Source of the DNA: Rhodococcus sp. Leaf278
GTDB lineage: Bacteria; Actinomycetota; Actinomycetes; Mycobacteriales; Mycobacteriaceae
DNA: 64,000 nucleotides
Direction: 5' to 3'
Assembly (NCBI RefSeq): GCF_001426085.1
Contig: NZ_LMRR01000034.1
Coordinates: 62,001 to 126,000 of the forward strand
Numbering within the stretch: the first letter of the stretch is position 1; every line of letters begins with the position of its first letter. This document shows, one piece after another, positions 16,710 through 27,077 of the stretch. Made by a program: the position numbers and the translations under genes. A model generated the notes under the pieces. That model made no database searches. It saw nothing but the letters and a program-made list of their open reading frames with translations, and was not told the origin of the DNA.

Positions 16710-18476
16710 GTGGCAGCTTCCAGCGGACCGGTGCGTCCCGCGCGCTATCTCGCCGTTTTCGCGGTGCTGATCGCAGCGGTGTACGCCATGGTCTTCTTCA
16801 CCGGAGACAAAGACCCCTCGCCGAAGTTGGGGATCGACCTGCAGGGTGGCACGCGTGTGACTCTCACCGCGCGCACCCCCGACGGCAACGCACCGACACA
16901 GGACAGCCTGAAGCAGGCACAGCAGATCATCGAGACTCGCGTCAACGGTCTCGGTGTCTCCGGGTCCGAGGTGGTCATCGACGGTGACAACCTGGTCATC
17001 ACGGTGCCCGGTGACGACAGCTCGCAGGCGAGAACCCTCGGCCAGACCGCGCGTTTGTTCATCCGCCCGGTCGTGGGGTCGGTGGCCCCGTCGGCGGGCC
17101 AGGGTGCCAGTGGTTCGGAGCAAGCGCCGGTGGATCCGGCCGCACCGGCTGATCCGGCCGTCCCTGCGGATCCTGCCGCGCCTGCGGCACCACAGAGTCG
17201 AGTGTTCCCAGCTCAGGATCCGACCACGGTCGATCCGACTCCGGCACCCGCCACGGAGGCACCCGCCACGGAGGCACCTGCCACGGACGCGCCCGCTGCG
17301 GAGGACCCTGCGACCGACGCGTCGTTGTCCGATGCCGATCGCGCTGCCCAGGAGATCGCAGACGCCAAGACGTTGCGACAGAGCGAGGATCCACAGATTC
17401 AGCAGCTGGCGATGCAGTCTCTCGATTGCAACGCGGCCGACCCCCTCGCAGGCAACGACGATCCGGCTCTGCCGCTCGTCGCGTGCTCCACCGACGGGAC
17501 GGCCGTCTACCTCCTGGGCCCGACGATCATCGACGGTCAGCAGATCGCCGACGCCACCTCCGGATTCGACAGTCAGCAGGCTCAGTTCCAGGTGAGCCTG
17601 ACGTTCGACTCGGACGGCTCGAACACCTGGGCGCAATTCACCGCGGCGAACCTGCAGAAGCAGGCAGCATTCGTGCTGGACTCGAAGGTGATCAGCGCGC
17701 CGGTCATCCAGGGTGCTACCCCCGCGGGCAGCGCTACCTCGATCACCGGCAACTTCAACGCACAGAGCGCCTCGGAGCTGGCCAACACCCTCAAGTACGG
17801 CTCGCTGCCGCTGTCCTTCGTCTCCTCCGAGGCCGAAACCGTCTCGGCCACGCTCGGGTTGGCTTCGCTGGAAGCCGGTCTCATCGCCGGAGCCATCGGA
17901 CTGGCGCTGGTGCTCGTCTACTGCCTTCTCTACTACCGCGCCCTGGGTCTGCTCACTGCCCTGTCGTTGGCACTGGCGGGTCTCGTCGTCTACGGCATCA
18001 TCGTTCTGTTGGGCAGGTGGATCAGCTTCACCCTCGATCTCGCAGGCATCGCCGGACTCATCATCGGCATCGGTATGACCGCCGACTCGTTCGTGGTGTT
18101 CTTCGAACGCATCAAGGACGAAATTCGCGAGGGTCGAAGTTTCCGGTCGGCGGTACCGCGAGGCTGGGCTCGCGCACGCAAGACGATCCTGTCCGGTAAC
18201 GCGGTCAGCTTCATCGCGGCCGCCGTGCTCTACGTACTCGCGGTGGGGCAGGTCCGTGGATTCGCCTTCACCCTCGGTCTGACGACGATCCTCGACATCA
18301 TCGTCGTGGTCTTGGTCACCTGGCCACTGGTGTACCTGGCTTCCAAGTCGAAGTTCTGGTCCAAGCCGTCCGTCAACGGTCTCGGTGCCGTCCAGCAGAT
18401 CGCGCTCGAACGCAAACGTGCAGCCAACAAGGCGCTCGCCGTGAAGACCGGCATCACGCCGTCGAAGGAGGCATGA
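16710..18476 (+). CDS. secD: Protein translocase subunit SecD
   Basis: A 588-residue RND-family membrane protein that uses the proton gradient to aid protein export. After an N-terminal helix (about 12-30) comes [12 protein letters not shown], the SecD signature, then the periplasmic P1 region, [22 protein letters not shown], and five C-terminal helices with [20 protein letters not shown]. Residues about 130-207 form a Pro/Ala/Asp/Glu-rich insertion encoded partly by 15-bp repeats. GAGGAG precedes the GTG. It is followed after 1 nt by secF. Confidence 0.96.
   Translation: MAASSGPVRPARYLAVFAVLIAAVYAMVFFTGDKDPSPKLGIDLQGGTRVTLTARTPDGNAPTQDSLKQAQQIIETRVNGLGVSGSEVVIDGDNLVITVPGDDSSQARTLGQTARLFIRPVVGSVAPSAGQGASGSEQAPVDPAAPADPAVPADPAAPAAPQSRVFPAQDPTTVDPTPAPATEAPATEAPATDAPAAEDPATDASLSDADRAAQEIADAKTLRQSEDPQIQQLAMQSLDCNAADPLAGNDDPALPLVACSTDGTAVYLLGPTIIDGQQIADATSGFDSQQAQFQVSLTFDSDGSNTWAQFTAANLQKQAAFVLDSKVISAPVIQGATPAGSATSITGNFNAQSASELANTLKYGSLPLSFVSSEAETVSATLGLASLEAGLIAGAIGLALVLVYCLLYYRALGLLTALSLALAGLVVYGIIVLLGRWISFTLDLAGIAGLIIGIGMTADSFVVFFERIKDEIREGRSFRSAVPRGWARARKTILSGNAVSFIAAAVLYVLAVGQVRGFAFTLGLTTILDIIVVVLVTWPLVYLASKSKFWSKPSVNGLGAVQQIALERKRAANKALAVKTGITPSKEA
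17244..17288 (+). repeat. Three 15-bp tandem repeats inside secD
   Basis: Three units of GCACCCGCCACGGAG with two changes in the last copy, encoding [15 protein letters not shown]. They lie in the low-complexity insertion of the SecD extracytoplasmic region and could change copy number without shifting frame. Confidence 0.85.
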
Positions 18477-18477
18477 C

Positions 18478-19659
18478 ATGTCGGATACGACCACGTCGAC
18501 CCCATCGCCCCTCGACGACTCGGGTGTCGATCAATCGACTCAGCCCAAGCACAGCTGGCTGTCCAGGCTCTACACCGGAACCGGTGCTTTCGACATCGTC
18601 GGGCGTCGCCGCTTCTACTACATCCTCACCGGTGTCATCGTGTTGGTGTGCCTGCTGAGCTTCCTCGTGCGCGGCTTCACGCTCGGCATCGATTTCGAGG
18701 GCGGGACTCGGATCGCTCTGCCGGCCGCGGACAACATCTCCACCGAGCAGGTCGAGACCGTCTACGACGACTCGCTGGGTATGCCCCCGGTGTCGGTGCA
18801 GACGGTCGGCTCGGGTGCGGCAGCAACGGTGCAGATTCGTTCCGAAGCTCTCGACCCCGGTCAAGTGGACAGCTTGCGTCAGGCGTTGTTCGAGGCGTTT
18901 CAACCCCAGGACAACAGCGGCACTGCAACTCCCAACGCGATCAGCGTGTCCGACGTCAGCGAGACCTGGGGCGGCCAGATCACTCAGAAGGCGTTGATCG
19001 CCCTGGCTGTGTTCCTGGTCATCGTCAGCATCTACATCGCTGTCCGATACGAACGGGACATGGCCTTGGCAGCGCTGGCCGCTCTGGGCTTCGACCTCGT
19101 CGTGACGGCAGGGGTGTATTCGCTCGTCGGATTCGAGGTGACTCCGGCGACAGTGATCGGGCTGTTGACGATCCTCGGTTTCTCGCTGTACGACTCGGTG
19201 GTGGTGTTCGACAAGGTCGAGGAGAACACTCGCGGCATCTTGAACCTGCATCGCAAGACGTTCGCGGAGCAGGCGAACCTGGCCGTCAACCAGACCTTGA
19301 TGCGCTCGATCAACACGACAGTCATCGGTGTCCTGCCCGTGATCGCGCTCATGATCGTGGCTGTGTGGCTGCTCGGCGTCGGCACACTCAAGGACCTGGC
19401 GCTGGTGCAGCTCGTCGGCATGATCGTCGGTGCCTACTCGTCCATCTTCTTCGCTACTCCGCTGCTGGTGACGCTCAAGGAGAAATGGGGACCGGTCGCT
19501 GTGCACACACGCAAGGTCCACTCCAAGCGGGCCGATGCCGCCGCCCGCGCGGCAGGTCTCGCTCCCGAACCGGTGGCCGTCGGAGTGTCCACCACCAAAG
19601 CGTCGACTCCGCAGCCGGGTAATCGGCCCACCGGAAAGCGAAACAAGAAGCGACGGTAG
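18478..19659 (+). CDS. secF: Protein translocase subunit SecF
   Basis: A 393-residue RND-family partner of SecD. A first helix (about 43-63) leads to the SecF signature GIDFEGGTRIALP; five further helices contain VIGLLTILGFSLYDSVVVFDKVEEN, abbreviated here, with the conserved Asp of the proton path. The C-terminal about 60 residues are basic (ends GKRNKKRR) and cytoplasmic. ATG is 1 nt behind secD, so both are made from one message. A peptide-binding lipoprotein follows after a few bases. Confidence 0.96.
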   Translation: MSDTTTSTPSPLDDSGVDQSTQPKHSWLSRLYTGTGAFDIVGRRRFYYILTGVIVLVCLLSFLVRGFTLGIDFEGGTRIALPAADNISTEQVETVYDDSLGMPPVSVQTVGSGAAATVQIRSEALDPGQVDSLRQALFEAFQPQDNSGTATPNAISVSDVSETWGGQITQKALIALAVFLVIVSIYIAVRYERDMALAALAALGFDLVVTAGVYSLVGFEVTPATVIGLLTILGFSLYDSVVVFDKVEENTRGILNLHRKTFAEQANLAVNQTLMRSINTTVIGVLPVIALMIVAVWLLGVGTLKDLALVQLVGMIVGAYSSIFFATPLLVTLKEKWGPVAVHTRKVHSKRADAAARAAGLAPEPVAVGVSTTKASTPQPGNRPTGKRNKKRR

Positions 19660-19691
19660 GCATGCACGCTCGACCGGAACGGAGAGTGCAC

Positions 19692-21389
19692 GTGAAACGC
19701 AGGTGGAGCGCGGCACTGGTGGCAGCTGGTGTCGCTGCGGTGTCCATCACCGCGTGTTCGGCACCCGAGGACAAGGTTCCCTCGATCGGCTACTCGTTCG
19801 ACAACGTCGTCGACACGTACAACGCACGAACGGTCGACGGCGCGGCGTCGGGAGCCCGGCAGGCGTTCACCCGGGTGCAGGTGGGCTTCAGCTACCTCGG
19901 GCCCGAGGGAGATGCGTTGTCGGACAACGATATCGGTACAACGGCCATCGTTCCCGGTGACACGTTGACCGTGCAGTACTCCATTGCCCCGGCAGCGAAG
20001 TACTCCGACGGTGCACCGATGGCCTGCGACGACCTCGTGTTGGCCTGGGCAGCGAACAGCGGCCGATTCGCCGCCGACGGTCCCGTGTTCGACGCGGCGT
20101 CGTCGGCCGGGTACTCGGACATCCAACGCATCGACTGCGTACCGGGGGCCAAGGAGGCCACGGTCGTGTTCGCTCCGGGGCGGAGTTACCAGAACTGGCG
20201 CGCCCTGTTCGGTGCCACCGATCTGTTGCCTGCGCACGTGGCTGCCCGGGCTGCCGGGGTACCGAACGTCGTCGATCCCATCCTGGCCGGTGACAACGAC
20301 GTCGTCGGCCGGATCGCCGAGTTCTGGAACACCGGGTGGACCCTGACTCCGGGCGCGATCGATACCTCGTTGTTGCCCTCGGCGGGGCCGTACCGTGTCG
20401 AGTCGTACACCGTCGACGGGGGTCTCGTTCTCGTCGCGAACGAGGCCTGGTGGGGAATTCCGCCCGAGACCGAGCAGGTCGTCGTCTGGCCCAAGGGCAC
20501 CGACCTGGCTGCGAAGGTGGCGGACGGCTCGCTCGACGTAGTCGACCACGGTGCTGGTGCCGTCGATCTCGGCTCGACCGAGGGATTCGCCACCAGCGAG
20601 GAACCGTCACGAGGCCTCGAACAGCTGACCTTCGCAACGCAAGGGGTGCTGGCCGACGCGAGCGCGCGACGCGCGGTGGCCGCGTGCATCCCGAGATCTG
20701 ATCTGTTCGACACGCTCGGGCATCCGGGATCGGACGCACCGGAGGCAGGGCTCGGCTCGGGCATCGTCGATGCTCGACTCGTTCAGTTGGACACCCTCGA
20801 ATATCCGGCGGTCGCCACGGTGGTCGGCGATCGGTATCGGCGCTCGGACCTGGATCAGGCAGGGAAGGAACTTGCCGCTGCCGGCGAGAGCGCCCTCACC
20901 GTTCGCGTCGGCTACCGGGGACCGGATGCTCGCCGCGCACAGGAAGTCGGCCGCATGGCTGCCGACTGTGCCGCTGCCGGTATCACCATCGTGGATGCGA
21001 GCTCGCCGGAGTTCACGCCGGCCGCTCTGCGCGACGGTGCCGTCGACGCGGTTCTGGGCAGCAGTGGCTCTCTGCCCGGGCCATCGGGGTCTGCAGGTGG
21101 AGCCGTCGCACGCTATGCGCTGAGGACGGGAATCGGACTGAACGTCGGCGGCTACAGCAACGGCAGGATCGATTCCATCGTCGACCAGCTGGCGGTGACC
21201 GATGACCCGGAACGGATATTGGCTCTCGCCACGGAGGGTGAGAACATCCTGTGGAACGACATGCCGTCGCTTCCCCTGTACAACGAGCCGCGCACCACCG
21301 TCGTCAGCGACGGTATGCAGGACGTGGTGCCCAACCCCACGGCCGCTGGTGCCGGATGGAACATGGATCGGTGGGTTCTTCTTCGATGA
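19692..21389 (+). CDS. ABC-type peptide substrate-binding lipoprotein
   Basis: A 565-residue family 5 extracellular solute-binding protein. A signal peptide ends in the lipobox SITAC, so the mature protein is lipid-anchored outside the membrane. The substrate-binding fold shows the usual long two-lobed layout (GYSFDNVVDTYN near the start, PLYNEPRTTVV near the end). No permease or ATPase gene is adjacent, so it works with a distant transporter or in export quality control beside secDF. I prefer GTG 19692, with GGAGAG about 5 nt upstream, over ATG 19662. It matches Rv2585c in gene order. Confidence 0.85.
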   Translation: MKRRWSAALVAAGVAAVSITACSAPEDKVPSIGYSFDNVVDTYNARTVDGAASGARQAFTRVQVGFSYLGPEGDALSDNDIGTTAIVPGDTLTVQYSIAPAAKYSDGAPMACDDLVLAWAANSGRFAADGPVFDAASSAGYSDIQRIDCVPGAKEATVVFAPGRSYQNWRALFGATDLLPAHVAARAAGVPNVVDPILAGDNDVVGRIAEFWNTGWTLTPGAIDTSLLPSAGPYRVESYTVDGGLVLVANEAWWGIPPETEQVVVWPKGTDLAAKVADGSLDVVDHGAGAVDLGSTEGFATSEEPSRGLEQLTFATQGVLADASARRAVAACIPRSDLFDTLGHPGSDAPEAGLGSGIVDARLVQLDTLEYPAVATVVGDRYRRSDLDQAGKELAAAGESALTVRVGYRGPDARRAQEVGRMAADCAAAGITIVDASSPEFTPAALRDGAVDAVLGSSGSLPGPSGSAGGAVARYALRTGIGLNVGGYSNGRIDSIVDQLAVTDDPERILALATEGENILWNDMPSLPLYNEPRTTVVSDGMQDVVPNPTAAGAGWNMDRWVLLR

Positions 21390-21925
21390 ACGACGCAGGT
21401 GATCGGACGGATGCAGTCGCTGCCGTGGCTCGGCTGACGCGGTGGGTCGACGACTTTCCCGTTCCTGGAGTGCGTTTCGGCGATCTGACGCCGGTGTTCG
21501 CAGACGGCAGTGCGTTACGCAGCGTCGTGTCGGAGTTGGCGCAGGGCCAACACGACGTCGACCTGGTTGCGGGAATCGACGCGCGCGGCTTTCTGCTGGG
21601 GGCTGGTGTGGCTCTGGAGCTGGGCTGCGGTGTGCTGGCGGTGCGCAAGGCGGGCAAGCTGCCGCCACCGGTTCATTCGCGGTCCTACGACCTCGAATAC
21701 GGCACCGCCGAGTTGCAGATTCCGACGGCGATCGATGTTGCGGGACGGCGGGTGTTGGTGATCGACGACGTGCTCGCGACGGGCGGTACCGTCGACGCGA
21801 CCGCACGGTTGTTGGCCGATCAGGGTGCGGTGATAGTCGGTGCCGCCGTCGTTCTCGAGATCACAGCCTTGCGTGGGCGCGAAAGGTGCACTGACTACCC
21901 GCTTGCCTGCCTGGTTCGAGTATGA
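21386..21925 (+). CDS. apt: Adenine phosphoribosyltransferase
   Basis: A 179-residue type I phosphoribosyltransferase that salvages adenine to AMP. The PRPP-binding loop VLVIDDVLATGGTVDA is present near residues 126-141, and DFPVPGVRFGDLTPVF and RKAGKLPPPVHS match the Apt hood and flexible loop. The ATG overlaps the lipoprotein stop (ATGA). rel follows directly, an order conserved in mycobacteria. Confidence 0.93.
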   Translation: MNDAGDRTDAVAAVARLTRWVDDFPVPGVRFGDLTPVFADGSALRSVVSELAQGQHDVDLVAGIDARGFLLGAGVALELGCGVLAVRKAGKLPPPVHSRSYDLEYGTAELQIPTAIDVAGRRVLVIDDVLATGGTVDATARLLADQGAVIVGAAVVLEITALRGRERCTDYPLACLVRV

Positions 21926-22002
21926 GGACTAAAGTCTCTACGTAATGCGTTCTCCGGATGCGTCCGGCGACAGCGTGGAGCGCGTGGCAGGAGGTGATGA
22001 GA

Positions 22003-24477
22003 GTGACCCGATACATCGATCAGCCCTTGCCGGATGGGTCGGCCGTCCCCGACAGGCCCGACGTTCCCGATCGGACCGAAGTCGACGTGGTGCCCACGGG
22101 CGAGACCGGTTCCGGTGATACCGGCCCCGGTGCCGAGTCCACAGTTACTCCCGGCCCTGCCAACCCTGGTGTTGCGCAGAACGACGCCCAGGCTCCGTCC
22201 GGTACGCGCAATTCGGCACCGGTGCCGACATCGGCGTCGCGACGGGTGAGGGCCCGTCTTGCGCGCCGCATCACCGCCGGACGCAGCGCTGCCGTCAAGC
22301 CGGTGCTCGAACCTCTCGTCAGCCTGCACCGCGAGCTCTATCCCAAGGCCGATCTCGCGTTGTTGCAGCGGGCCTACGACGTCGCCGATGAGTTGCATGC
22401 CTCGCAGATGCGTAAGTCGGGCGATCCTTACATCACCCATCCACTCGCCGTGGCGAACATCCTGGCCGAACTGGGGATGGACACCACGACGTTGGTGGCG
22501 GCGCTGTTGCACGACACCGTCGAGGACACCGGGTATTCGCTCGCCAAGTTGACCGAGGAATTCGGCGAGGAGGTATCCCATCTCGTCGACGGGGTCACCA
22601 AACTCGACAAGGTCGTTCTCGGAACCGCAGCCGAAGGCGAGACCATTCGCAAGATGATCATCGCGATGGCGCGAGATCCGCGAGTGCTCGTCATCAAGGT
22701 GGCAGACCGACTGCACAACATGCGGACCATGCGGTTCCTGCCGCCCGAGAAGCAAGCCCGTAAGGCCAAAGAAACGCTCGAAGTCATTGCGCCGCTTGCT
22801 CATCGGCTCGGAATGGCCACGGTCAAGTGGGAGCTCGAAGACCTGGCGTTCGCAATTCTTCATCCCAAGAAGTACGACGAGATCGTGCGTCTCGTCGCCG
22901 ATCGTGCGCCGTCCCGCGACACCTATCTCGAGAAGGTTCGGGCCGAGATCAACGCGACGCTGGCCGCGTCGAGAATCAGTGCCGTCGTCGAAGGTCGCCC
23001 GAAGCACTACTGGTCCATCTATCAGAAGATGATCGTCAAGGGCCGCGATTTCGACGACATCCACGACCTCGTCGGCGTCCGGATTCTGTGCGACGAGATC
23101 CGCGACTGCTACGCCGCTGTCGGCGTGGTGCATTCGTTGTGGCAGCCGATGGCGGGCCGATTCAAGGATTACATCGCGCAGCCCCGTTACGGCGTCTACC
23201 AGTCTCTGCACACCACGGTGATCGGACCCGAGGGCAAGCCTCTCGAGGTGCAGATCCGTACCCGGGACATGCACCGGACTGCCGAGTTCGGCATCGCTGC
23301 GCACTGGCGTTACAAGGAAACCAAGGGCAAGCACTCTCAGGACAACGCCGAGGTCGACGACATGGCGTGGATGCGCCAACTGCTCGACTGGCAGCGTGAA
23401 GCCGCCGATCCGGGGGAGTTCCTCGAGTCGTTGCGGTACGACCTCGCGGTCAAGGAGATCTTCGTCTTCACGCCCAAGGGCGACGTTGTCACCTTGCCTG
23501 CCGGATCGTGTCCGGTCGACTTCGCCTACGCGGTACACACCGAGGTCGGCCACCGCTGCATCGGCGCACGCGTCAACGGTCGGCTGGTCGCACTCGAACG
23601 CACCCTGGACAACGGTGAAGTGGTCGAGGTGTTCACGTCCAAGGCCGCCACCGCCGGACCGAGCCGGGACTGGCAGGGGTTCGTCGCGTCCCCACGAGCG
23701 AAGACCAAGATTCGCCAGTGGTTCGCCAAGGAGCGCCGCGAGGAAGCACTCGAGGCCGGCAAGGACGCCATCGCGAAGGAGGTGCGCCGAGGCGGATTGC
23801 CGTTGCAGCGGTTGATGAATGCCGAATCGATGTCGGCCATCGCGCACGAATTGCGGTACGTCGACGTCTCGGCGCTCTACACCGCGGTCGGCGAAAATCA
23901 CGTGTCCGCTCGCCACGTGGTGCAGCGTCTCGTTGCTCACCTCGGGGGTGTCGGCGATGTCGAGGAAGAACTCGCCGAGCGGTCGACTCCGTCGACCATT
24001 CCGACCCGGCCGCGGCAGGTCGGCGATGCTGGAGTGTTGGTGACCGGGGCGGACGGCGTCGTCGCCAAACTCGCGAAGTGCTGTACTCCGGTGCCCGGAG
24101 ACGAGATCCTCGGATTCGTCACCCGCGGAGGTTCGGTCAGCGTGCATCGCACCGACTGCACCAACGCGCGTTCACTCGAGGAGCAGTCCGAGCGGTTCAT
24201 CGAGGTTCAGTGGGCACCGTCCGCGTCCTCGGTGTTCCTGGTGGCCATTCAGATCGAGGCACTCGACCGCCACCGACTGCTCTCCGATGTGACCAAGGCG
24301 CTGGCCGACGAGAAGGTCAACATTCTCTCGGCGTCCGTCGCCACGTCGGGTGACAGGGTTGCGATCAGCAAGTTCACGTTCGAGATGGGCGATCCGAAGC
24401 ATCTCGGTCACGTGCTGAACGTGGTCCGCAATGTCGAGGGCGTCTACGACGTCTACCGGCTGACTTCGGCCGCCTGA
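22003..24477 (+). CDS. rel: Bifunctional (p)ppGpp synthetase/hydrolase Rel
   Basis: An 824-residue stringent-response enzyme. Domains in order: a Pro/Gly-rich N-terminal extension of about 90 residues, HD hydrolase domain with [10 protein letters not shown] and the metal site, synthetase domain with [22 protein letters not shown] domain with [26 protein letters not shown] sequence, and a C-terminal ACT domain ([17 protein letters not shown]). Both activities therefore look intact. GTG 22003 is chosen because AGGAGG ends 8 nt upstream; the nearby ATG at 21997 is too close to that site. Confidence 0.96.
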   Translation: MTRYIDQPLPDGSAVPDRPDVPDRTEVDVVPTGETGSGDTGPGAESTVTPGPANPGVAQNDAQAPSGTRNSAPVPTSASRRVRARLARRITAGRSAAVKPVLEPLVSLHRELYPKADLALLQRAYDVADELHASQMRKSGDPYITHPLAVANILAELGMDTTTLVAALLHDTVEDTGYSLAKLTEEFGEEVSHLVDGVTKLDKVVLGTAAEGETIRKMIIAMARDPRVLVIKVADRLHNMRTMRFLPPEKQARKAKETLEVIAPLAHRLGMATVKWELEDLAFAILHPKKYDEIVRLVADRAPSRDTYLEKVRAEINATLAASRISAVVEGRPKHYWSIYQKMIVKGRDFDDIHDLVGVRILCDEIRDCYAAVGVVHSLWQPMAGRFKDYIAQPRYGVYQSLHTTVIGPEGKPLEVQIRTRDMHRTAEFGIAAHWRYKETKGKHSQDNAEVDDMAWMRQLLDWQREAADPGEFLESLRYDLAVKEIFVFTPKGDVVTLPAGSCPVDFAYAVHTEVGHRCIGARVNGRLVALERTLDNGEVVEVFTSKAATAGPSRDWQGFVASPRAKTKIRQWFAKERREEALEAGKDAIAKEVRRGGLPLQRLMNAESMSAIAHELRYVDVSALYTAVGENHVSARHVVQRLVAHLGGVGDVEEELAERSTPSTIPTRPRQVGDAGVLVTGADGVVAKLAKCCTPVPGDEILGFVTRGGSVSVHRTDCTNARSLEEQSERFIEVQWAPSASSVFLVAIQIEALDRHRLLSDVTKALADEKVNILSASVATSGDRVAISKFTFEMGDPKHLGHVLNVVRNVEGVYDVYRLTSAA

Positions 24478-24492
24478 GCGGTCCCGAGAACG

Positions 24493-24531
24493 ACGAGAGG
24501 GTGAGCAGAGATTCTCTGCTCACCCTCTCGT
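24493..24531. terminator. Bidirectional terminator between rel and the cyclophilin genes
   Basis: An 18-bp perfect stem ACGAGAGGGTGAGCAGAG/CTCTGCTCACCCTCTCGT with an ATT loop, between two convergent genes. Only a short T-tract follows on the plus strand (TGTTT). Confidence 0.9.
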
Positions 24532-24544
24532 GTTTCGAACCGAT

Positions 24545-25330
24545 CTACGCCGTTGCCGACTCCACGATCACCGGGTTCGCAGGCGCGCCGTCCTCGGAGC
24601 CTCCGGTCACTCCTCCCGCCGCGATGGCGTCGAGGGTGGCCAGTCCGCTCTCGGAGATGGTGCCGAACACCGTGTACTGCGGCGGCAGCACAGAATCGGC
24701 GTACACCAGGAAGAACTGGCTGCCGTTGGTGTCCGGGCCGGCATTGGCCATCGCGAGCGTCCCGCGGGGATACACCACCGGATTCTCGGCCTGCGCGGGA
24801 TCGGTGTATGCCGTCGTGGGGTACTCGTTGGCGAAGCTGTATCCGGGTCCGCCCCGGCCGGATCCGGACGGATCGCCGCACTGGAGCACCTCGAGGCCCG
24901 GTGACGTCGTCAACCGATGGCACGGAGAGCTGTCGAAGTATCCCTGCTGGGCGAGGCTCACGACGCTGTTGACCGTGCACGGTGCCTGCGTCCGGTCCAG
25001 CGTGATGTCGATGGGCCCCTGGCTGGTGGCCAGCGCCACGTCGACGGTTCCGAACACGTCCACGGCGTCGACCGGTGGCGGATTCACCTCTTTCGCGGCG
25101 GGAGTCTCCGCCGGATAGGCGCAGGAGACCGTGTCGGTCGCCGGCTGCGGTACGGCCGGCAGCGCACCGAAACGAGACAGGTCCAACGCCGGCCGCTGTG
25201 TTGTCGTTGCTGCCGGTGTCGACGAGGTTGTTGCCGGAGGCTGGGCAGCGGGTTCGGCCGAGCCGGAGCAGCCGGCCAACACCAACGCGGTAGCCGAGAG
25301 CCCGGTCAGGAGGGCAGCGGTGCGGTTCAC
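24545..25330 (-). CDS. Cyclophilin-type peptidyl-prolyl isomerase lipoprotein
   Basis: A 261-residue secreted cyclophilin. The signal peptide ends with lipobox LVLAGC (Cys21), so it is a lipoprotein; a Pro/Thr/Ala linker leads to the PPIase domain with CHRLTT, VLQCGDP, PRGTLAMANAGP and NGSQFFLVY. The catalytic Arg in HRLTT is retained. The GTG start overlaps the stop of the sister gene upstream (GTGA). It is a duplicate of that gene, sharing the two domain cysteines but with a different membrane anchor. Confidence 0.9.
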   Translation of the reverse strand: MNRTAALLTGLSATALVLAGCSGSAEPAAQPPATTSSTPAATTTQRPALDLSRFGALPAVPQPATDTVSCAYPAETPAAKEVNPPPVDAVDVFGTVDVALATSQGPIDITLDRTQAPCTVNSVVSLAQQGYFDSSPCHRLTTSPGLEVLQCGDPSGSGRGGPGYSFANEYPTTAYTDPAQAENPVVYPRGTLAMANAGPDTNGSQFFLVYADSVLPPQYTVFGTISESGLATLDAIAAGGVTGGSEDGAPANPVIVESATA

Positions 25331-26190
25331 AGATCGCTCTGCATCGTCGTGATGTCGACCGGCTCGGCGGGAGCCCCGTCGGATGCGCCGCCCTGCGCTC
25401 CCTTGGCCGCGATGGCGTCGAGGGTGGCGAGGCCGGTCTCGTCGATCGTGCCGAACGCGGTGTAGGCCGGCGGCAGCTCCGAATCTCCGTACACGAGGAA
25501 GAATTGGCTGCCGTTTGTTCCCGGCCCTGCGTTGGCCATCGCCAGCGTTCCGCGCGGGTAGGAGATCGGCGTCTGCGCAGCGGGATCGCCCTCGGCGAAC
25601 GTGTCGGCGGGGAATTCGTCGGCGAACTGGTACCCCGGTCCACCGCTGCCGGTGCCGGTAGGATCGCCGCACTGCAGCACCTGAAGTCCGGCACCGGTGG
25701 TGAGTCGATGACAGGTGGTGCCGTCGAAGTAGCCCTGGTTGGCGAGCGAGACGAAACTGTTCACCGTGCACGGCGACTCGGGGTTGTTCAGAGTCAAACC
25801 GATGTTGCCTGCCGTCGTCTCCATGCTGTAGCTCAGCGGCTCGTCGCTGGTGGGGACGTTGTCGGTGCGTGGGGGAGTGTTCTCCTTGGCCGCAGGCTGT
25901 GCCGCAGCGAGATAGGAGCAGTTCACCGTTTCGGGCAGGGGCTCGGAACGTCCCGCTGCGATGAGGGAGTCGGCGGGTGCCGACGTCGTCGATCCCTGAG
26001 CGGTACTCGCGTCGTCGTCACCGCGGGTCACCACGTACACGACCGAGACGACGGCCACGACTGCGACGACACCGAGAATGGAACCTGCAATCGTCAATTG
26101 CTTACGACGCCGCGCTCGTTCCGCGCGCCGTACGAGTTGGCGTTCGAGCTTTCGTTTGGCAGCCTCGCGCCGTTGCTCGTTGCTGGGCAA
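25327..26190 (-). CDS. Membrane-anchored cyclophilin-type peptidyl-prolyl isomerase
   Basis: A 287-residue protein with a strongly basic, helical N-terminus of 30 residues, a membrane helix (about 32-55) and an extracytoplasmic cyclophilin domain with CHRLTT, VLQCGDP and NGSQFFLVYGDS. The topology places the isomerase outside the membrane, where it could help fold exported proteins. It matches the gene called ppiB next to rel in M. tuberculosis. The start is TTG at 26190: GGGAGG lies 8 nt upstream, and the reading frame upstream of it is compositionally unlike protein. Confidence 0.88.
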   Translation of the reverse strand: MPSNEQRREAAKRKLERQLVRRAERARRRKQLTIAGSILGVVAVVAVVSVVYVVTRGDDDASTAQGSTTSAPADSLIAAGRSEPLPETVNCSYLAAAQPAAKENTPPRTDNVPTSDEPLSYSMETTAGNIGLTLNNPESPCTVNSFVSLANQGYFDGTTCHRLTTGAGLQVLQCGDPTGTGSGGPGYQFADEFPADTFAEGDPAAQTPISYPRGTLAMANAGPGTNGSQFFLVYGDSELPPAYTAFGTIDETGLATLDAIAAKGAQGGASDGAPAEPVDITTMQSDL

Positions 26191-26382
26191 TTCGTGTTCC
26201 TCCCGCTTGTCCGAAAATCGACCTCGCCCGCTCGCTGTACGGACCGATCGTGTGGTGACAGGCCGAAAATCGGCCAACGCGAGTGTGCCATCACTGCCTG
26301 AGAGCATGCTGGGGGGACCCGATCGGGACGACCCCACTAAGCTTGCTCGGTACTTCGGCCTCAGCCTTTAGGAGCGATTGGT

Positions 26383-27075
26383 TTGCTCGTCACCGGATTC
26401 CCCGCAGGCATGTTTCAGACGAATTGTTACATCCTGGCCCAGGACGACGCGTCCGAGTGCGTCGTCGTCGATCCCGGTCAGGACGCCGCGGATCCGCTGA
26501 TCGACTTTCTGACACGATCCTCGCTCACTCCCACCGCAGTGCTGCTCACGCACGGCCATCTCGACCACACGTGGTCGGTCGAGCCGATCTGCGCAAAGTA
26601 CGGCATTTCTGCGTACATCGCACCCGAGGACCGATACATGCTGTCGGACCCGATCAAGGGAACGGGTCCAGCGTTGGCTGCCGTGCTCGGTGACATCGAG
26701 TTCCGCGAACCGAACGACGTGATCGAACTCGCCGACGGCGTGGAGCTCGATCTCGCCGGAATCGAGTTCACCGTGGTGCACACGCCCGGGCACACCCAGG
26801 GTTCGGTCGTGTTTCTCACCCGGGCCGACGGGCCGGAGGGCGCGGTTCCGCTGGCTCTGACCGGAGACACCCTGTTCGCGGGTTCGATCGGTAGGACAGA
26901 TCTGCCCGGCGGCGACCACGACCAACTACTTCGTTCCATCGCGACCCGGTTGCTGCCGCTCGGTGACGACACCGTTTTACTGCCCGGGCACGGCGGCCAG
27001 AGTTCGATCGGTCAGGAACGGGCGTCCAATCCATTCCTCGTTGGACTCGGCGGCCCCGAGCAAGGGAAGCTGTGA
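26383..27075 (+). CDS. MBL-fold metallo-hydrolase, glyoxalase II-like
   Basis: A 230-residue metallo-beta-lactamase-fold hydrolase. The metal motif HGHLDHTW (HxHxDH), [27 protein letters not shown] and the final LPGHG give all the metal ligands of a two-zinc site. It resembles the glyoxalase II/persulfide dioxygenase branch; the exact substrate is open. It starts with TTG at 26383, with AGGAG 9 nt upstream. It is the ortholog by position of Rv2581c and is followed directly by hisS. Confidence 0.87.
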   Translation: MLVTGFPAGMFQTNCYILAQDDASECVVVDPGQDAADPLIDFLTRSSLTPTAVLLTHGHLDHTWSVEPICAKYGISAYIAPEDRYMLSDPIKGTGPALAAVLGDIEFREPNDVIELADGVELDLAGIEFTVVHTPGHTQGSVVFLTRADGPEGAVPLALTGDTLFAGSIGRTDLPGGDHDQLLRSIATRLLPLGDDTVLLPGHGGQSSIGQERASNPFLVGLGGPEQGKL

Positions 27076-27077
27076 AC

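Noticed and set aside
15630..18494. 954-residue open frame antisense to ruvB, yajC and secD
   Set aside because: It is the mirror of three well-supported genes on the plus strand and is rich in Arg and Ser with no domain; long antisense frames are common in high-GC DNA.
21895..24147. 750-residue open frame antisense to rel
   Set aside because: It covers the complement of the conserved HD, synthetase and TGS domains and shows no protein family of its own.
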